A model generated the notes under the pieces. The model ran no database searches. It was not told the origin of the DNA and saw only the letters and a list, made by a program, of their open reading frames with translations. Shown here piece after piece: positions 26,705-35,093 of a stretch of DNA of 64,000 nucleotides (position 1 is the stretch's first letter; the number at the start of each line of letters is the position of its first letter). Origin of the DNA: JBCBKU01 sp038521345 (GTDB lineage: Bacteria > Pseudomonadota > Alphaproteobacteria > Rhodobacterales > Rhodobacteraceae). Location of the stretch: assembly GCA_038521345.1 (NCBI GenBank), contig JBCBKU010000004.1, forward strand, positions 179,280 through 243,279, in the 5' to 3' direction. The position numbers and the translations under genes are program-made.

Positions 26705-26719
26705 TTGGGTTCATTCACC

Positions 26720-27343
26720 CTACTCGACCACCCGAACTTCGACCATGCGGTCAGGGTTCTCCACGGATCCGTTACGGCTTCGATCCCCACGCTTGATCGC
26801 GTCGACAACCTCCATGCCCGCGATTACGCGGCCGAACACGGTGTATTCCCGATCGAGCGTTGGGGCCCGGTCGAACATGATGAAGAACTGGGAATTGGCG
26901 GAATCCGGGCTCGCGGCCCGCGCCATGCCCACGATTCCCCGCTCGAACGGGATTTCCGAGAATTCCGCCGGCAAATCGCCGAGATCGGACCCACCCATAC
27001 CGGCCCGGTCCAGTTCGCCATCCGCACCGCCGAACTGGACATCGCCCGTTTGCGCCATGAACCCGTCGATGACCCGGTGAAAGACGATGTCGTTGTAGTC
27101 ACCGGCTTCGGCCAACGCCACGACGCGTCCCACGTGAAGTGGTGCGACCTCGGGCAGCAGATCGACAATGATCGTACCTTCGGCTTCCCCGGCCACGGTG
27201 ATCTCGAGATTGGGACCGGGCCCGTCGCCTGGTGGAAGGACCGGGTCGTCCAGCGGGTTGTCCTGCATCACGTACCAGGCCCCGGCCCCCGCGATGGCCA
27301 TGAAGAGGATGACGGTAGCACCGCCGGCGATTGACCTAGCCAT
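26720..27343 (-). CDS. Cyclophilin-type peptidyl-prolyl isomerase, membrane-anchored/exported
   Basis: This is a PPIase of the cyclophilin family that would assist folding of exported proteins. The 207-aa product begins with a hydrophobic helix (GGATVILFMAIAGAGAWYVM), followed by a Pro/Gly linker and the cyclophilin domain from about residue 45: DIVFHRVIDGFMAQTGDVQF, GMARAASPDSANSQFFIMF and EYTVFGRVIAGMEVVDAIKR. The catalytic Arg-Phe-Gln residues are present. It starts inside the end of the next upstream cyclophilin gene (8-nt overlap). No signal-peptidase site is obvious, so it probably stays anchored facing the periplasm. Confidence 0.9.
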   Translation of the reverse strand: MARSIAGGATVILFMAIAGAGAWYVMQDNPLDDPVLPPGDGPGPNLEITVAGEAEGTIIVDLLPEVAPLHVGRVVALAEAGDYNDIVFHRVIDGFMAQTGDVQFGGADGELDRAGMGGSDLGDLPAEFSEIPFERGIVGMARAASPDSANSQFFIMFDRAPTLDREYTVFGRVIAGMEVVDAIKRGDRSRNGSVENPDRMVEVRVVE

Positions 27344-27842
27344 CTGCAGCCACCTTCAGGCTGATCATTTTGTCCGGGTTCATCGGTGGCTCACCCCGGT
27401 TGATCGCGTCCACGTGTTCCATGCCGGACGTGACCCGACCGTAGACAGTATACTGGCCGTTCAAGAAGTGGTTGTCCGAGAAATTGATAAAGAACTGGGA
27501 ATTGGCGCTGTTGGGGTTCGAAGACCGCGCCGCGCCAATTGTTCCCCGGTCATGTGGAATCTTCGAAAACTCTGCGGGCACGTCCGGAAGGTCCGACCCG
27601 CCGGTACCGGCCAGCCGAAGGTTGAATTCCTTGTCGAGATTGCCGTGCGCGACATCGCCCGTCTGCGCCATGAAACCGTCGATGACCCGGTGAAAGACGA
27701 CCCCGTCATAGGCGCCCGCACGCGTCAACTCCTTGATCCGCGCGCAATGCTCGGGGGCGATGTCGGGCAAGAGTTCGATCGTCACCTGGCCGGCGGCCAA
27801 TTCCATAATCAGGGTGTTTTCGGGGTCTGTGCTGTCGGCCAT
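27336..27842 (-). CDS. Cyclophilin-type peptidyl-prolyl isomerase, cytoplasmic
   Basis: The 168-aa cyclophilin has no signal peptide: the N-terminus MADSTDPENTLIMELAAGQ leads straight into the domain. Core motifs are GVVFHRVIDGFMAQTGDVAH, GAARSSNPNSANSQFFINF and QYTVYGRVTSGMEHVDAINR, with the catalytic Arg/Phe/Gln kept. It is the cytosolic partner of the anchored cyclophilin that follows with an 8-nt overlap, probably from gene duplication. The gene is divergent from pgk, with 145 nt in between. Confidence 0.92.
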   Translation of the reverse strand: MADSTDPENTLIMELAAGQVTIELLPDIAPEHCARIKELTRAGAYDGVVFHRVIDGFMAQTGDVAHGNLDKEFNLRLAGTGGSDLPDVPAEFSKIPHDRGTIGAARSSNPNSANSQFFINFSDNHFLNGQYTVYGRVTSGMEHVDAINRGEPPMNPDKMISLKVAADG

Positions 27843-27987
27843 GCCGTCCTCCGCTCGGATTTTGGCGGGACCCTAGCGGCGGTGCCCGTCGGTGGAAAGA
27901 TGAAACCGGCCCGGGATCGGGTTTCCTGCTGTTGACGTCGGGCGGCAGCTTGGGGTCTGAAGGGACCGAAACCAAGGAGGCCGCGCG

Positions 27988-29184
27988 ATGGGTTGGAAAT
28001 CGATCGACGATCTGGAAATGCGAGACCGGAACGTCCTTGTTCGCGTGGACATCAACGTCCCTGTTGAAGACGGGCGGGTCACCGATACCACGCGAATCGA
28101 CCGGATCGTTCCCACGGTGAAAGACATTCTCGGCAAAGGCGGCAAGCCGATCCTGATGGCCCATTTCGGGCGGCCGAAGGGAAAGGTCGTCGCCGAGATG
28201 TCGCTGGCACCCATTCGCGGCGCGGTCGAGGCGGCGATGGGCGTTCCGGTGGGGTTTGCCGAGGATTGCATTGGCGCCGCGGCAGAGCGCGCGGTCGCCC
28301 AACTGCCACCGGGCGAAGTTCTCCTGCTTGAAAATACGCGGTTTCATCCCGGAGAGGAAGGCAACGATCCGGCGTTCGCAGCCGCTCTTGCGGCCCTGGG
28401 AAACGTCTATGTGAACGACGCGTTTTCCGCAGCGCATCGCGCCCATGCCTCGACCGAGGCTTTGGCGCGACTTCTTCCGGCGGCGGCGGGCCGGCTGATG
28501 GAAGCCGAGCTTACGGCGCTCGAGGCCGCCTTGGGCACCCCGGAGCGTCCGGTTATGGCCGTTGTCGGCGGAGCCAAGGTCTCTACCAAGCTTGAGCTTC
28601 TCGGCAATCTCGTCACGAAGGTCGACCATCTGGTCATCGGAGGCGGGATGGCCAACACTTTCCTGCTCGCACGTGGGGTCGAGGTGGGCACTTCGCTAGC
28701 CGAGCATGACATGGCGGATACAGCGACCGACATCCTTGAAAAGGCAGAGACGGCAGGCTGTAGGGTGTACCTGCCCGTCGACGCGGCAATCGCCAAGAAA
28801 CTCGAACCCACGGAACACGCGCAAGTGGTCGCCATCGACAAAGTCGCCGCCGACATGTCGATTTTCGACGCAGGGCCCGAAACCGTGGACCGGGTCATCA
28901 CAGCATTGGGCACCTGTCGAACCTTTGTCATGAACGGACCTCTCGGCGTTTTCGAAGTGGCACCCTATCAGACCGCGACCTTCGCGGTGTTGGATGCGGT
29001 CGCGAAACAGACGGCAGCCGGCGAGCTGGTCTCGATCGCGGGTGGAGGCGACACTGTATCGGCCATCAACACCGCCGGACACGGCGCCGCGTTCAGCTAT
29101 ATCTCGACGGCCGGCGGCGCGTTTCTCGAATGGATGGAAGGCAAGACCCTGCCGGGCGTCGCGGCGCTCGGCCCCGGGGCGTAA
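27988..29184 (+). CDS. pgk: Phosphoglycerate kinase
   Basis: Pgk transfers phosphate between 1,3-bisphosphoglycerate and ADP in glycolysis. The 398-aa protein is complete, with NVLVRVDINVPVEDGRVTDT, the substrate loop MAHFGRPKGK, VNDAFSAAHRAHASTEAL, VVGGAKVSTKLELLGNL, MNGPLGVFEV and the nucleotide loop SIAGGGDTVSAI. An excellent ribosome binding site (AAGGAGG, 7 nt before the ATG) fixes the start. It is followed 112 nt later by the class I aldolase gene, so glycolytic genes are grouped but probably separately initiated. Confidence 0.98.
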   Translation: MGWKSIDDLEMRDRNVLVRVDINVPVEDGRVTDTTRIDRIVPTVKDILGKGGKPILMAHFGRPKGKVVAEMSLAPIRGAVEAAMGVPVGFAEDCIGAAAERAVAQLPPGEVLLLENTRFHPGEEGNDPAFAAALAALGNVYVNDAFSAAHRAHASTEALARLLPAAAGRLMEAELTALEAALGTPERPVMAVVGGAKVSTKLELLGNLVTKVDHLVIGGGMANTFLLARGVEVGTSLAEHDMADTATDILEKAETAGCRVYLPVDAAIAKKLEPTEHAQVVAIDKVAADMSIFDAGPETVDRVITALGTCRTFVMNGPLGVFEVAPYQTATFAVLDAVAKQTAAGELVSIAGGGDTVSAINTAGHGAAFSYISTAGGAFLEWMEGKTLPGVAALGPGA

Positions 29185-29296
29185 ACCTTCTGCGCCATGC
29201 TTGGGGATTGTTGACCGGTCGGGCGTCGGTCGTTGCGGCGTGGGAACCGAGGTCCTAGAAGCGGGGCGAAACCGAAATTCAGCGGCGGAGACGGAC

Positions 29297-30190
29297 ATGA
29301 CCAATCAGGCGATGGCGGATCAGATGCGGGACGGCCCGGGGTTCATCGCGGCCCTCGATCAAAGCGGCGGATCGACCCCGAAAGCCCTGCAGCTTTACGG
29401 AGTGAACGAGGATGCCTGGTCGTCCGATACCGAAATGTTCGACCTGATCCACGCCATGCGGACGCGCATTGCCACGGCGCCGTCCTTTACCGGCGAGAAG
29501 GTGATCGGCGCGATCCTTTTTGAGATGACGATGGACCGCGAAATCGGCGGCAAGCCAGCGGCAACGTATCTTTGGGAAGACCGTGGCGTGGTGCCCTTTT
29601 TGAAGATCGACAAGGGACTCGAAGCCGAAGCCGATGGCGTTCAGTTGATGAAACCAATCCCCGGCCTCGACGACTTGCTGGCGCGAGCCGTTCAGGCGGG
29701 CATCTTCGGCACCAAGGAGCGCTCGGTCATTCACGCCGCCTCGCCGTCCGGGATCAAAGCGAATGTCGCCCAGCAATTCGAGTTGGCGCATCAGGTTCTG
29801 GGTCACGGGCTGATGCCCATCATCGAACCGGAAGTGTCGATCAAGGCCCCGGACAAGGCCGCAGCCGAAGACATTCTGCGCGACGAAATCCTTTCCCACC
29901 TGGACGCGGTGCCTGAGGGGCAGCAGGTGATGCTGAAACTGACCTTGCCCGAAACGGTCAACCATTACGCCCCGGTCATCGCGCATCCCAAGGTGATGCG
30001 GGTTGTCGCGCTGTCGGGCGGCTATTCCCGGGACGAAGCGAATACCCGTCTGGCCCAAAACGCGGGGATGATCGCCAGTTTCTCGCGCGCGCTGACCGAA
30101 GGGCTGTCGGCGGATCAGGCCGACGCCGATTTCAACGCCGTGATCGGAGCGACCATCGACAGCATACATGCGGCCTCGGTCGCCGGCTGA
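29297..30190 (+). CDS. Fructose-bisphosphate aldolase, class I
   Basis: This is a Schiff-base (metal-independent) aldolase that interconverts fructose-1,6-bisphosphate and the two triose phosphates. The 297-aa product shows the class I features FIAALDQSGGSTPKAL, GAILFEMTMDREIGGKPAA, PFLKIDKGLEAEADGVQLMK with conserved lysines, and VMLKLTLPETVNHYAPVIAH with the candidate Schiff-base lysine. The length fits the short bacterial class I group. The ATG follows GGCGGAGACGGAC, giving a usable GGAG. It lies downstream of pgk. Confidence 0.93.
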   Translation: MTNQAMADQMRDGPGFIAALDQSGGSTPKALQLYGVNEDAWSSDTEMFDLIHAMRTRIATAPSFTGEKVIGAILFEMTMDREIGGKPAATYLWEDRGVVPFLKIDKGLEAEADGVQLMKPIPGLDDLLARAVQAGIFGTKERSVIHAASPSGIKANVAQQFELAHQVLGHGLMPIIEPEVSIKAPDKAAAEDILRDEILSHLDAVPEGQQVMLKLTLPETVNHYAPVIAHPKVMRVVALSGGYSRDEANTRLAQNAGMIASFSRALTEGLSADQADADFNAVIGATIDSIHAASVAG

Positions 30191-30200
30191 AGCCCACGAG

Positions 30201-30220
30201 CCGGGGGCGCCAGCCCCCGG
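30201..30220. terminator. GC-rich hairpin between converging aldolase and acyl-CoA dehydrogenase genes
   Basis: A perfect 8-bp stem (30201-30208/30213-30220, 4-nt loop GCCA) lies between two converging genes and is followed on the + strand by GAACGTATTTTCACCAAGA. Hairpins with such a tail are frequent at gene ends in Rhodobacterales. A bidirectional terminator is inferred. Confidence 0.45.
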
Positions 30221-30236
30221 GCCCCAGAACGTATTT

Positions 30237-31838
30237 TCACCAAGATGAAGACCCGAGGCGGGCGAGAAGCGCATCCGTGTCCGCAAGCCGATGGGCGCCG
30301 CGGATCTGACCCCGGTCACGGTCGAGCCGCGTTGCGATAAAGGCATCGGCCACCGGCCCGGGCGCAGCAGCCAGAAGCGCCGAAGCCGTCAGAAGGAGCG
30401 CTGTCTGTTCTGCAAACCACCGGGCCTCGGGCTCGGACGCTCCCCGCGGCCAGCGCGCCCGGTAGTCCCGGAGCGCCCGATCGTATCGGCGGTCCGCGCC
30501 GGTAGCGCTGTCGAGCGCGTGGCCCAGTTGCGGTGCGGCCTCAGCGTCGCGGGCGAGCGTGCGCAGGATGTCGAGCGCCATGACATTGCCCGAGCCTTCC
30601 CAAATGGCGTTCAATGGTGCCTCGCGGTAGAGCATGGGCAGCGTCGTATCCTCGACATAGCCCATTCCGCCCATCACCTCCATCGCCTCGGCGACCACGA
30701 CCGGGCAGAGCTTGTTCGACAGAAACTTCGCCAATGCCACACCGACCCGGGCCAGCGGCCCCGCCGCAGGGTCGTCGAACGCCGCCGCAACACGGAACCC
30801 CAGCGCCGTGGCCCCTTCCCAATCAAGAGCGAGATCGGCGAGCACTGCCCGCATGAGCGGCTGGTCGACGAGCCGACGCTGGAACACCGTGCGGTGCGTG
30901 ACCCAGTGAACAGCCTCGGCAAGTGCCGCACGCATCAGCCCGGCGGGAGCCAGCGCGGTGTCGAGCCGGGTATGATGGACCATGGTTATGATCGTCCGGA
31001 CACCTTCACCTTCCGCCCCGAGGCGATGTGCGAGCGCGCCGTGGTACTCGATCTCGGCCGACGCGTTGGACCGGTTGCCAAGCTTGTCCTTCAGACGCAT
31101 CAGACGGATCCCGTTGCGCTCTCCTTCGTGCCAGCGCGGGACCAGAAAGCACGTAAGTCCCGCCTCTGTCTGGGCGAGGGTCAGGAACGCGTCCGACATG
31201 GGTGCCGAGCAAAACCATTTGTGCCCGATCAGCCGGTAAAGACTGCCTTCGGGCGTCGCGCGCGTCATGTTGGCGCGCAGGTCGGATCCGCCCTGCTTTT
31301 CGGTCATGGCCATGCCGATAGTCGCACCCGATTTCGCTTCGACCGGGGCGTCGGCGGGGTCGTAGCGCGCACCGAGGATGCGGGGCCGCCAGACCGCAGC
31401 GATGACCGGATCGGCATCGAGAGCCGGAACCACCGCATAAGTCATCGTCATCGGACAGGCCGTGCCGGGTTCCACCTGGCTCTGGAGATAGACCATCGCG
31501 GCATGGGTGGCGTGGCCGCCCTTGGCGCCGGTCCAGGGCCCGGCCGCATAACCGGCCGCAAGGCCGCGCTGCAGAAAACCGTGATAGGCCGGATGGAAGC
31601 GCACGAGGTCGATACGGCGCCCGGCGCGGTCATGGGTAACAAGCTCGGGCGGGTGTCGGTTGGCGTCACGCGCCGCCTCCGCCATCTCGGTGCGTCCGAG
31701 GTCCCGCGCGAAGGAAAGGAGCGTCGCCGCGTCGGCGCCCGCTGCGGTGGCGTGATCCGAAAGGACCGGATCCATCGCCCAAAGGTCCATATCACGGCGC
31801 GGCGGCGGCTGGTTTGTGACGGCGGCGGGATCGACCAT
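30237..31838 (-). CDS. AidB-like acyl-CoA dehydrogenase family protein
   Basis: This 533-aa flavoprotein belongs to the AidB subgroup of acyl-CoA dehydrogenases. Evidence includes TIGMAMTEKQGGSDLRANMT (the FAD/substrate loop with T-E-x-x-G-G-S-D), YRLIGHKWFCSAPMSDAFL, RLKDKLGNRSNASAEIEYHG and the C-terminal dehydrogenase signature EVMGGMGYVEDTTLPMLYRE with AIWEGSGNVMALD. The extra length compared with ordinary acyl-CoA dehydrogenases (about 380 aa) is normal for AidB, which is linked to alkylation stress and may bind DNA. Its true substrate is unknown. It is divergent from the ftsB-like gene. Confidence 0.9.
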   Translation of the reverse strand: MVDPAAVTNQPPPRRDMDLWAMDPVLSDHATAAGADAATLLSFARDLGRTEMAEAARDANRHPPELVTHDRAGRRIDLVRFHPAYHGFLQRGLAAGYAAGPWTGAKGGHATHAAMVYLQSQVEPGTACPMTMTYAVVPALDADPVIAAVWRPRILGARYDPADAPVEAKSGATIGMAMTEKQGGSDLRANMTRATPEGSLYRLIGHKWFCSAPMSDAFLTLAQTEAGLTCFLVPRWHEGERNGIRLMRLKDKLGNRSNASAEIEYHGALAHRLGAEGEGVRTIITMVHHTRLDTALAPAGLMRAALAEAVHWVTHRTVFQRRLVDQPLMRAVLADLALDWEGATALGFRVAAAFDDPAAGPLARVGVALAKFLSNKLCPVVVAEAMEVMGGMGYVEDTTLPMLYREAPLNAIWEGSGNVMALDILRTLARDAEAAPQLGHALDSATGADRRYDRALRDYRARWPRGASEPEARWFAEQTALLLTASALLAAAPGPVADAFIATRLDRDRGQIRGAHRLADTDALLARLGSSSW

Positions 31839-31949
31839 CAGACGAGCGGCCCTTCGCGCTGCGAAACGTTGGGGGATTCACAGGGGCCGGAGCATGTGCC
31901 ATAACAGGCCAACAGCCGCCCGGCAGAGGCGGCGCGACGGCAGAGGCAG

Positions 31950-32252
31950 ATGGGCATTTCCGACAATCGTCCCGCGTTTGGCACGGCGCTTTACCTCGCG
32001 CTGATGTTCACGCTTGCCGTCTACTTTACCTTCGCCAGCGTGCAGGGCAATCACGGCCTTTTCCGAAGGGTTCAGATCGAGGCGGAGCGCGCCGTGCTGG
32101 AAGCCGAACGCGCCGCTCTTGCCACCGAGATCGCCGCGCTGGAGAACAAGACACGCCGGCTGTCGGACCGGTATCTCGATCTCGAGCTTTTGGATCAGCA
32201 AGCACGCGATGTTCTTGGGCTGGTCAGATCCGACGAGCTTATCCTGCCCTGA
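31950..32252 (+). CDS. ftsB: FtsB/DivIC family septum formation initiator protein
   Basis: FtsB-type proteins link FtsL and FtsQ in the division complex. The 100-aa protein has a short cytoplasmic N-terminus, one TM helix (FGTALYLALMFTLAVYFTFA), a coiled coil rich in Glu/Ala/Arg at about residues 40-75 (EAERAALATEIAALENKTRR) and the short C-terminal YLDLELLDQQARDVLGLVR typical of the family. It lies upstream of pdhA, as in many alphaproteobacteria, separated by about 150 nt with a hairpin. Confidence 0.88.
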   Translation: MGISDNRPAFGTALYLALMFTLAVYFTFASVQGNHGLFRRVQIEAERAVLEAERAALATEIAALENKTRRLSDRYLDLELLDQQARDVLGLVRSDELILP

Positions 32253-32278
32253 TCTGTCCTCTGCGTTTGCTGCATGAC

Positions 32279-32365
32279 GGACTTGCGCCGGACGGGTGCA
32301 AGTCCAGCACTTTGCTCGTGCGTTTCCCGGCGAGGTGGTCTAGCAATAGTTTAGCACTGAACTAT
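32279..32365 (+). promoter_or_regulatory. Hairpin and dyad between ftsB and pdhA
   Basis: Two inverted repeats lie in the 150-nt spacer. GGACTTGC (32279-32286) pairs with GCAAGTCC (32298-32305) and may end the ftsB transcript. ATAGTT (32346-32351) and AACTAT (32360-32365) form an operator-like dyad about 40 nt before the pdhA start. No regulator is identified for the dyad, and no clear -35/-10 pair is visible. Confidence 0.35.
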
Positions 32366-32405
32366 CTCGGCGCCGGTCGCGCCGGGCACGAGGGAGGAGA
32401 TGGGG

Positions 32406-33410
32406 ATGGCCACGCGCCGCACCACCAAGAAGCCCGCCGCGACGACGGAGGAGCTTCTGAAATATTACCGCGAGATGCTGCTGATCCGGCGGTTCGAGGA
32501 GAAGGCCGGCCAGCTCTACGGGATGGGTCTCATCGGCGGGTTCTGCCATCTCTACATCGGGCAGGAGGCGGTGGTCGTCGGGCTCGAGGCCGCCGCGGAC
32601 GAGGGCGACAGCCGGATCACGACGTATCGCGACCACGGCCATATGTTGGCCTGCGGGATGGATCCCAAGGGCGTGATGGCCGAACTGACCGGGCGCATTG
32701 ACGGCTATTCCAAGGGCAAAGGCGGGTCGATGCACATGTTTTCGACCGAGAAGCGGTTCTTCGGGGGTCATGGCATCGTTGGGGCGAACGTGCCCTTGGG
32801 TGCCGGGATCGCGTTTGCCCACAAATACAAGGAAGACGGCGGGGTCTGCTTCACCTATTTCGGCGATGGGGCCGCGAACCAGGGCCAGGTCTATGAGACC
32901 TACAACATGGCCGAGCTCTGGGACCTGCCGGTCATCTTCGTGATCGAGAACAACCAGTATGCCATGGGGACATCCGTCAAGCGGTCGACGAAGTCGCCAT
33001 CCTTGTGGGAACGCGGCGCCGCCTACGGGATCCCGGGCGAAGAGGTCGATGGGATGGATGTGCTCGCAGTGAAGGCGGCGGGCGAGAAGGCCGTCGCGCA
33101 CTGCCGCGCGGGCAAGGGCCCCTACATCCTCGAGGTCATGACCTACCGCTACCGCGGGCACTCGATGTCGGACCCGGCCAAGTACCGCACCCGGGACGAG
33201 GTCCAAAAGATGCGCGAGGAGCGTGACGCGATCGAAATGGTCAGGAAGCGCCTACTCGATGCGAAGGCGACCGAGGACGAGCTGAAGGCAATCGACAAGG
33301 AGATCAAGGATATCGTAAACGCGGCTGCCGAGTTCTCGAAGGAAAGCCCCGAACCACCGGTCGAGGAGCTTTATACCGATATCTACGCCGCCGAGTTGCG
33401 GACAGCCTGA
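32406..33410 (+). CDS. pdhA: Pyruvate dehydrogenase E1 component, alpha subunit
   Basis: The alpha subunit binds thiamine diphosphate and decarboxylates pyruvate together with PdhB. The 334-aa protein has RRFEEKAGQLYGMGLIGGFC and the ThDP motif GDGAANQGQVYETYN ending at FVIENNQYAMG (G-D-G...N-N). It also has the loop TYRYRGHSMSDPAKYRTRDE, characteristic of the heterotetrameric E1. An ATG two codons upstream is possible, but GGGAGG lies only 2 nt from it and 8 nt from the ATG chosen. It is the first gene of a pdhA-pdhB-small gene-pdhC operon. Confidence 0.96.
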   Translation: MATRRTTKKPAATTEELLKYYREMLLIRRFEEKAGQLYGMGLIGGFCHLYIGQEAVVVGLEAAADEGDSRITTYRDHGHMLACGMDPKGVMAELTGRIDGYSKGKGGSMHMFSTEKRFFGGHGIVGANVPLGAGIAFAHKYKEDGGVCFTYFGDGAANQGQVYETYNMAELWDLPVIFVIENNQYAMGTSVKRSTKSPSLWERGAAYGIPGEEVDGMDVLAVKAAGEKAVAHCRAGKGPYILEVMTYRYRGHSMSDPAKYRTRDEVQKMREERDAIEMVRKRLLDAKATEDELKAIDKEIKDIVNAAAEFSKESPEPPVEELYTDIYAAELRTA

Positions 33411-33424
33411 GGGGAGAGGCAGAC

Positions 33425-34831
33425 ATGGCAACCAAAATCCTGATGCCCGCGCTGTCGCCGACCATGGAGGAAGGCACACTCGCCAAATGGCTTGTCAAGG
33501 AAGGGGACACTGTCGCCTCCGGAGACATCATGGCCGAGATCGAAACCGACAAGGCCACGATGGAGTTCGAGGCCGTCGACGAAGGCATTATCGGCAAGAT
33601 TCTCGTCTCTGAAGGGACCGAGGGTGTGGCGGTGAACACGCCGATCGCGGTTTTGGTCGAGGAAGGCGAAGATGCCTCCGCCCTTCCGGATGCGGCGGCC
33701 CCAGCCGCATCCGCGGGCGCCGAGGCGGCTCCCGCAGGGGGCCCCGAGGCGCCCGCTCCCGCTGCGCCGGCGGCACCTGCGCCAGCCGTCGCATTGGGCG
33801 GCGAAATTCCGTGGCCCCGCGCCACGCTCGACTGGGATGAAGGCACCGAAGTCAAGTCGCAGACGGTGCGCGAGGCGCTGCGCGATGCGATGGCGGAAGA
33901 GATGCGTATCGACGACACCGTCTTTCTGATGGGCGAAGAGGTGGCCGAGTACCAAGGCGCCTACAAGGTGTCCCAGGGTCTGCTCGACGAGTTCGGTGCC
34001 AAACGCGTGATCGACACGCCGATCACCGAACACGGCTTTGCCGGTATCGGCGTCGGCGCCTCGTGGGGCGGACTGAAGCCCATCGTCGAATTCATGACCT
34101 GGAACTTTGCCATGCAAGCGATCGACCAGATCATCAACTCTGCGGCCAAGACGCTCTATATGTCCGGCGGCCAGATGGGATCACCCATCGTGTTCCGCGG
34201 CCCGAACGGCGCCGCGGCCCGTGTTGCCGCCCAACACAGCCAGGACTATGCGGCTTGGTACATGCAGATCCCGGGTCTCTACGTGGTTCAGCCGTACTCC
34301 GCATCCGACGCCAAGGGCCTTCTGAAGACGGCGATCCGCGACCCGAACCCGGTCGTCTTCCTCGAGAACGAAATCATGTACGGACAATCCTTTGACGTTC
34401 CCGTACTCGACGATTTCACCATTCCCTTCGGCAAGGCTCGAATCTGGCGCGAGGGCACGGATGTCACAATCGTGTCCTTCGGCGTGGCGATGAAATACGC
34501 CCTCGGCGCCGCGGAAGAGTTGGCCAAGGACGGGATCTCGGCCGAGGTCATCGATCTCAGGACCTTGCGTCCGATGGACACCGCCACGGTGCTTGCCTCT
34601 GTGCAGAAGACCAACCGCTGCGTCACGGTCGAGGAAGGCTTCCCACAGGGTTCGGTCGGCAATTACATCGCGTCGGTCGTCATGCAGGAGGCCTTCGACT
34701 GGCTTGACGCTCCGGTGATCAACGTCACCGGAAAGGATGTACCGATGCCCTACGCCGCCAACCTTGAAAAACTGGCGTTGACATCGGTCCGGGAAGTCAT
34801 GGACGCGGTGAAAGCCGTGACCTACCGGTAG
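33425..34831 (+). CDS. pdhB: Pyruvate dehydrogenase E1 component, beta subunit with N-terminal lipoyl domain
   Basis: PdhB forms the E1 active site with PdhA. This 468-aa version carries a lipoyl domain at residues 1-82, with the modified lysine K43 in IETDKATMEFEA, then an Ala/Pro-rich linker (about 83-135) and the transketolase-like E1 beta body (MGEEVAEYQGAYKVSQGL, QGSVGNYIASVV). The lipoyl domain is 71/82 identical to the one on PdhC in this operon. Such lipoyl-E1 beta fusions are usual in alphaproteobacteria and add lipoyl groups to the complex. It has a GGGGAGAGGC ribosome binding site. Confidence 0.97.
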   Translation: MATKILMPALSPTMEEGTLAKWLVKEGDTVASGDIMAEIETDKATMEFEAVDEGIIGKILVSEGTEGVAVNTPIAVLVEEGEDASALPDAAAPAASAGAEAAPAGGPEAPAPAAPAAPAPAVALGGEIPWPRATLDWDEGTEVKSQTVREALRDAMAEEMRIDDTVFLMGEEVAEYQGAYKVSQGLLDEFGAKRVIDTPITEHGFAGIGVGASWGGLKPIVEFMTWNFAMQAIDQIINSAAKTLYMSGGQMGSPIVFRGPNGAAARVAAQHSQDYAAWYMQIPGLYVVQPYSASDAKGLLKTAIRDPNPVVFLENEIMYGQSFDVPVLDDFTIPFGKARIWREGTDVTIVSFGVAMKYALGAAEELAKDGISAEVIDLRTLRPMDTATVLASVQKTNRCVTVEEGFPQGSVGNYIASVVMQEAFDWLDAPVINVTGKDVPMPYAANLEKLALTSVREVMDAVKAVTYR

Positions 34832-34832
34832 G

Positions 34833-35087
34833 ATGGAAGTTCTGGGCCGGGATCCTCGGGCCGAAGCCACTCGCGTCGCCGTGGGAACCGGGACGTCCCG
34901 CCTCGTTGGCCTTGTCCCGGACACACTGATCACCGAGGGCCGTCGGTTGACGGGCGGCCACGGCCACCAGACCTTATACGAATGGATCGCGGCCCATGCC
35001 CGTGCCATCGAGACCACATTGAGAGCCCTCCGGGAGGGGCGTCGCGTTGCGTCGCCGTTGAACCGGATCCGGCTTGAACGGGAGTAG
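34833..35087 (+). CDS. Small unknown protein encoded between pdhB and pdhC
   Basis: I do not recognise the family with certainty. The ATG comes one base after the pdhB stop, and the stop is 6 nt before the pdhC start, so it is placed as a genuine operon member. The 84-aa product has no signal peptide or TM helix. It contains RVAVGTGTSRLVGLVPDTLI, then a helical stretch TLYEWIAAHARAIETTLRAL and a basic tail. Its frame has normal high-GC codon use. It could be a complex-associated or regulatory subunit, which is inference from position only. Confidence 0.7.
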   Translation: MEVLGRDPRAEATRVAVGTGTSRLVGLVPDTLITEGRRLTGGHGHQTLYEWIAAHARAIETTLRALREGRRVASPLNRIRLERE

Positions 35088-35093
35088 ACGACC

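Noticed and set aside
30291..31904. 537-codon open frame on the + strand
   Set aside because: Antisense to the AidB-like dehydrogenase; very Arg/Gly/His-rich and lacking domains.
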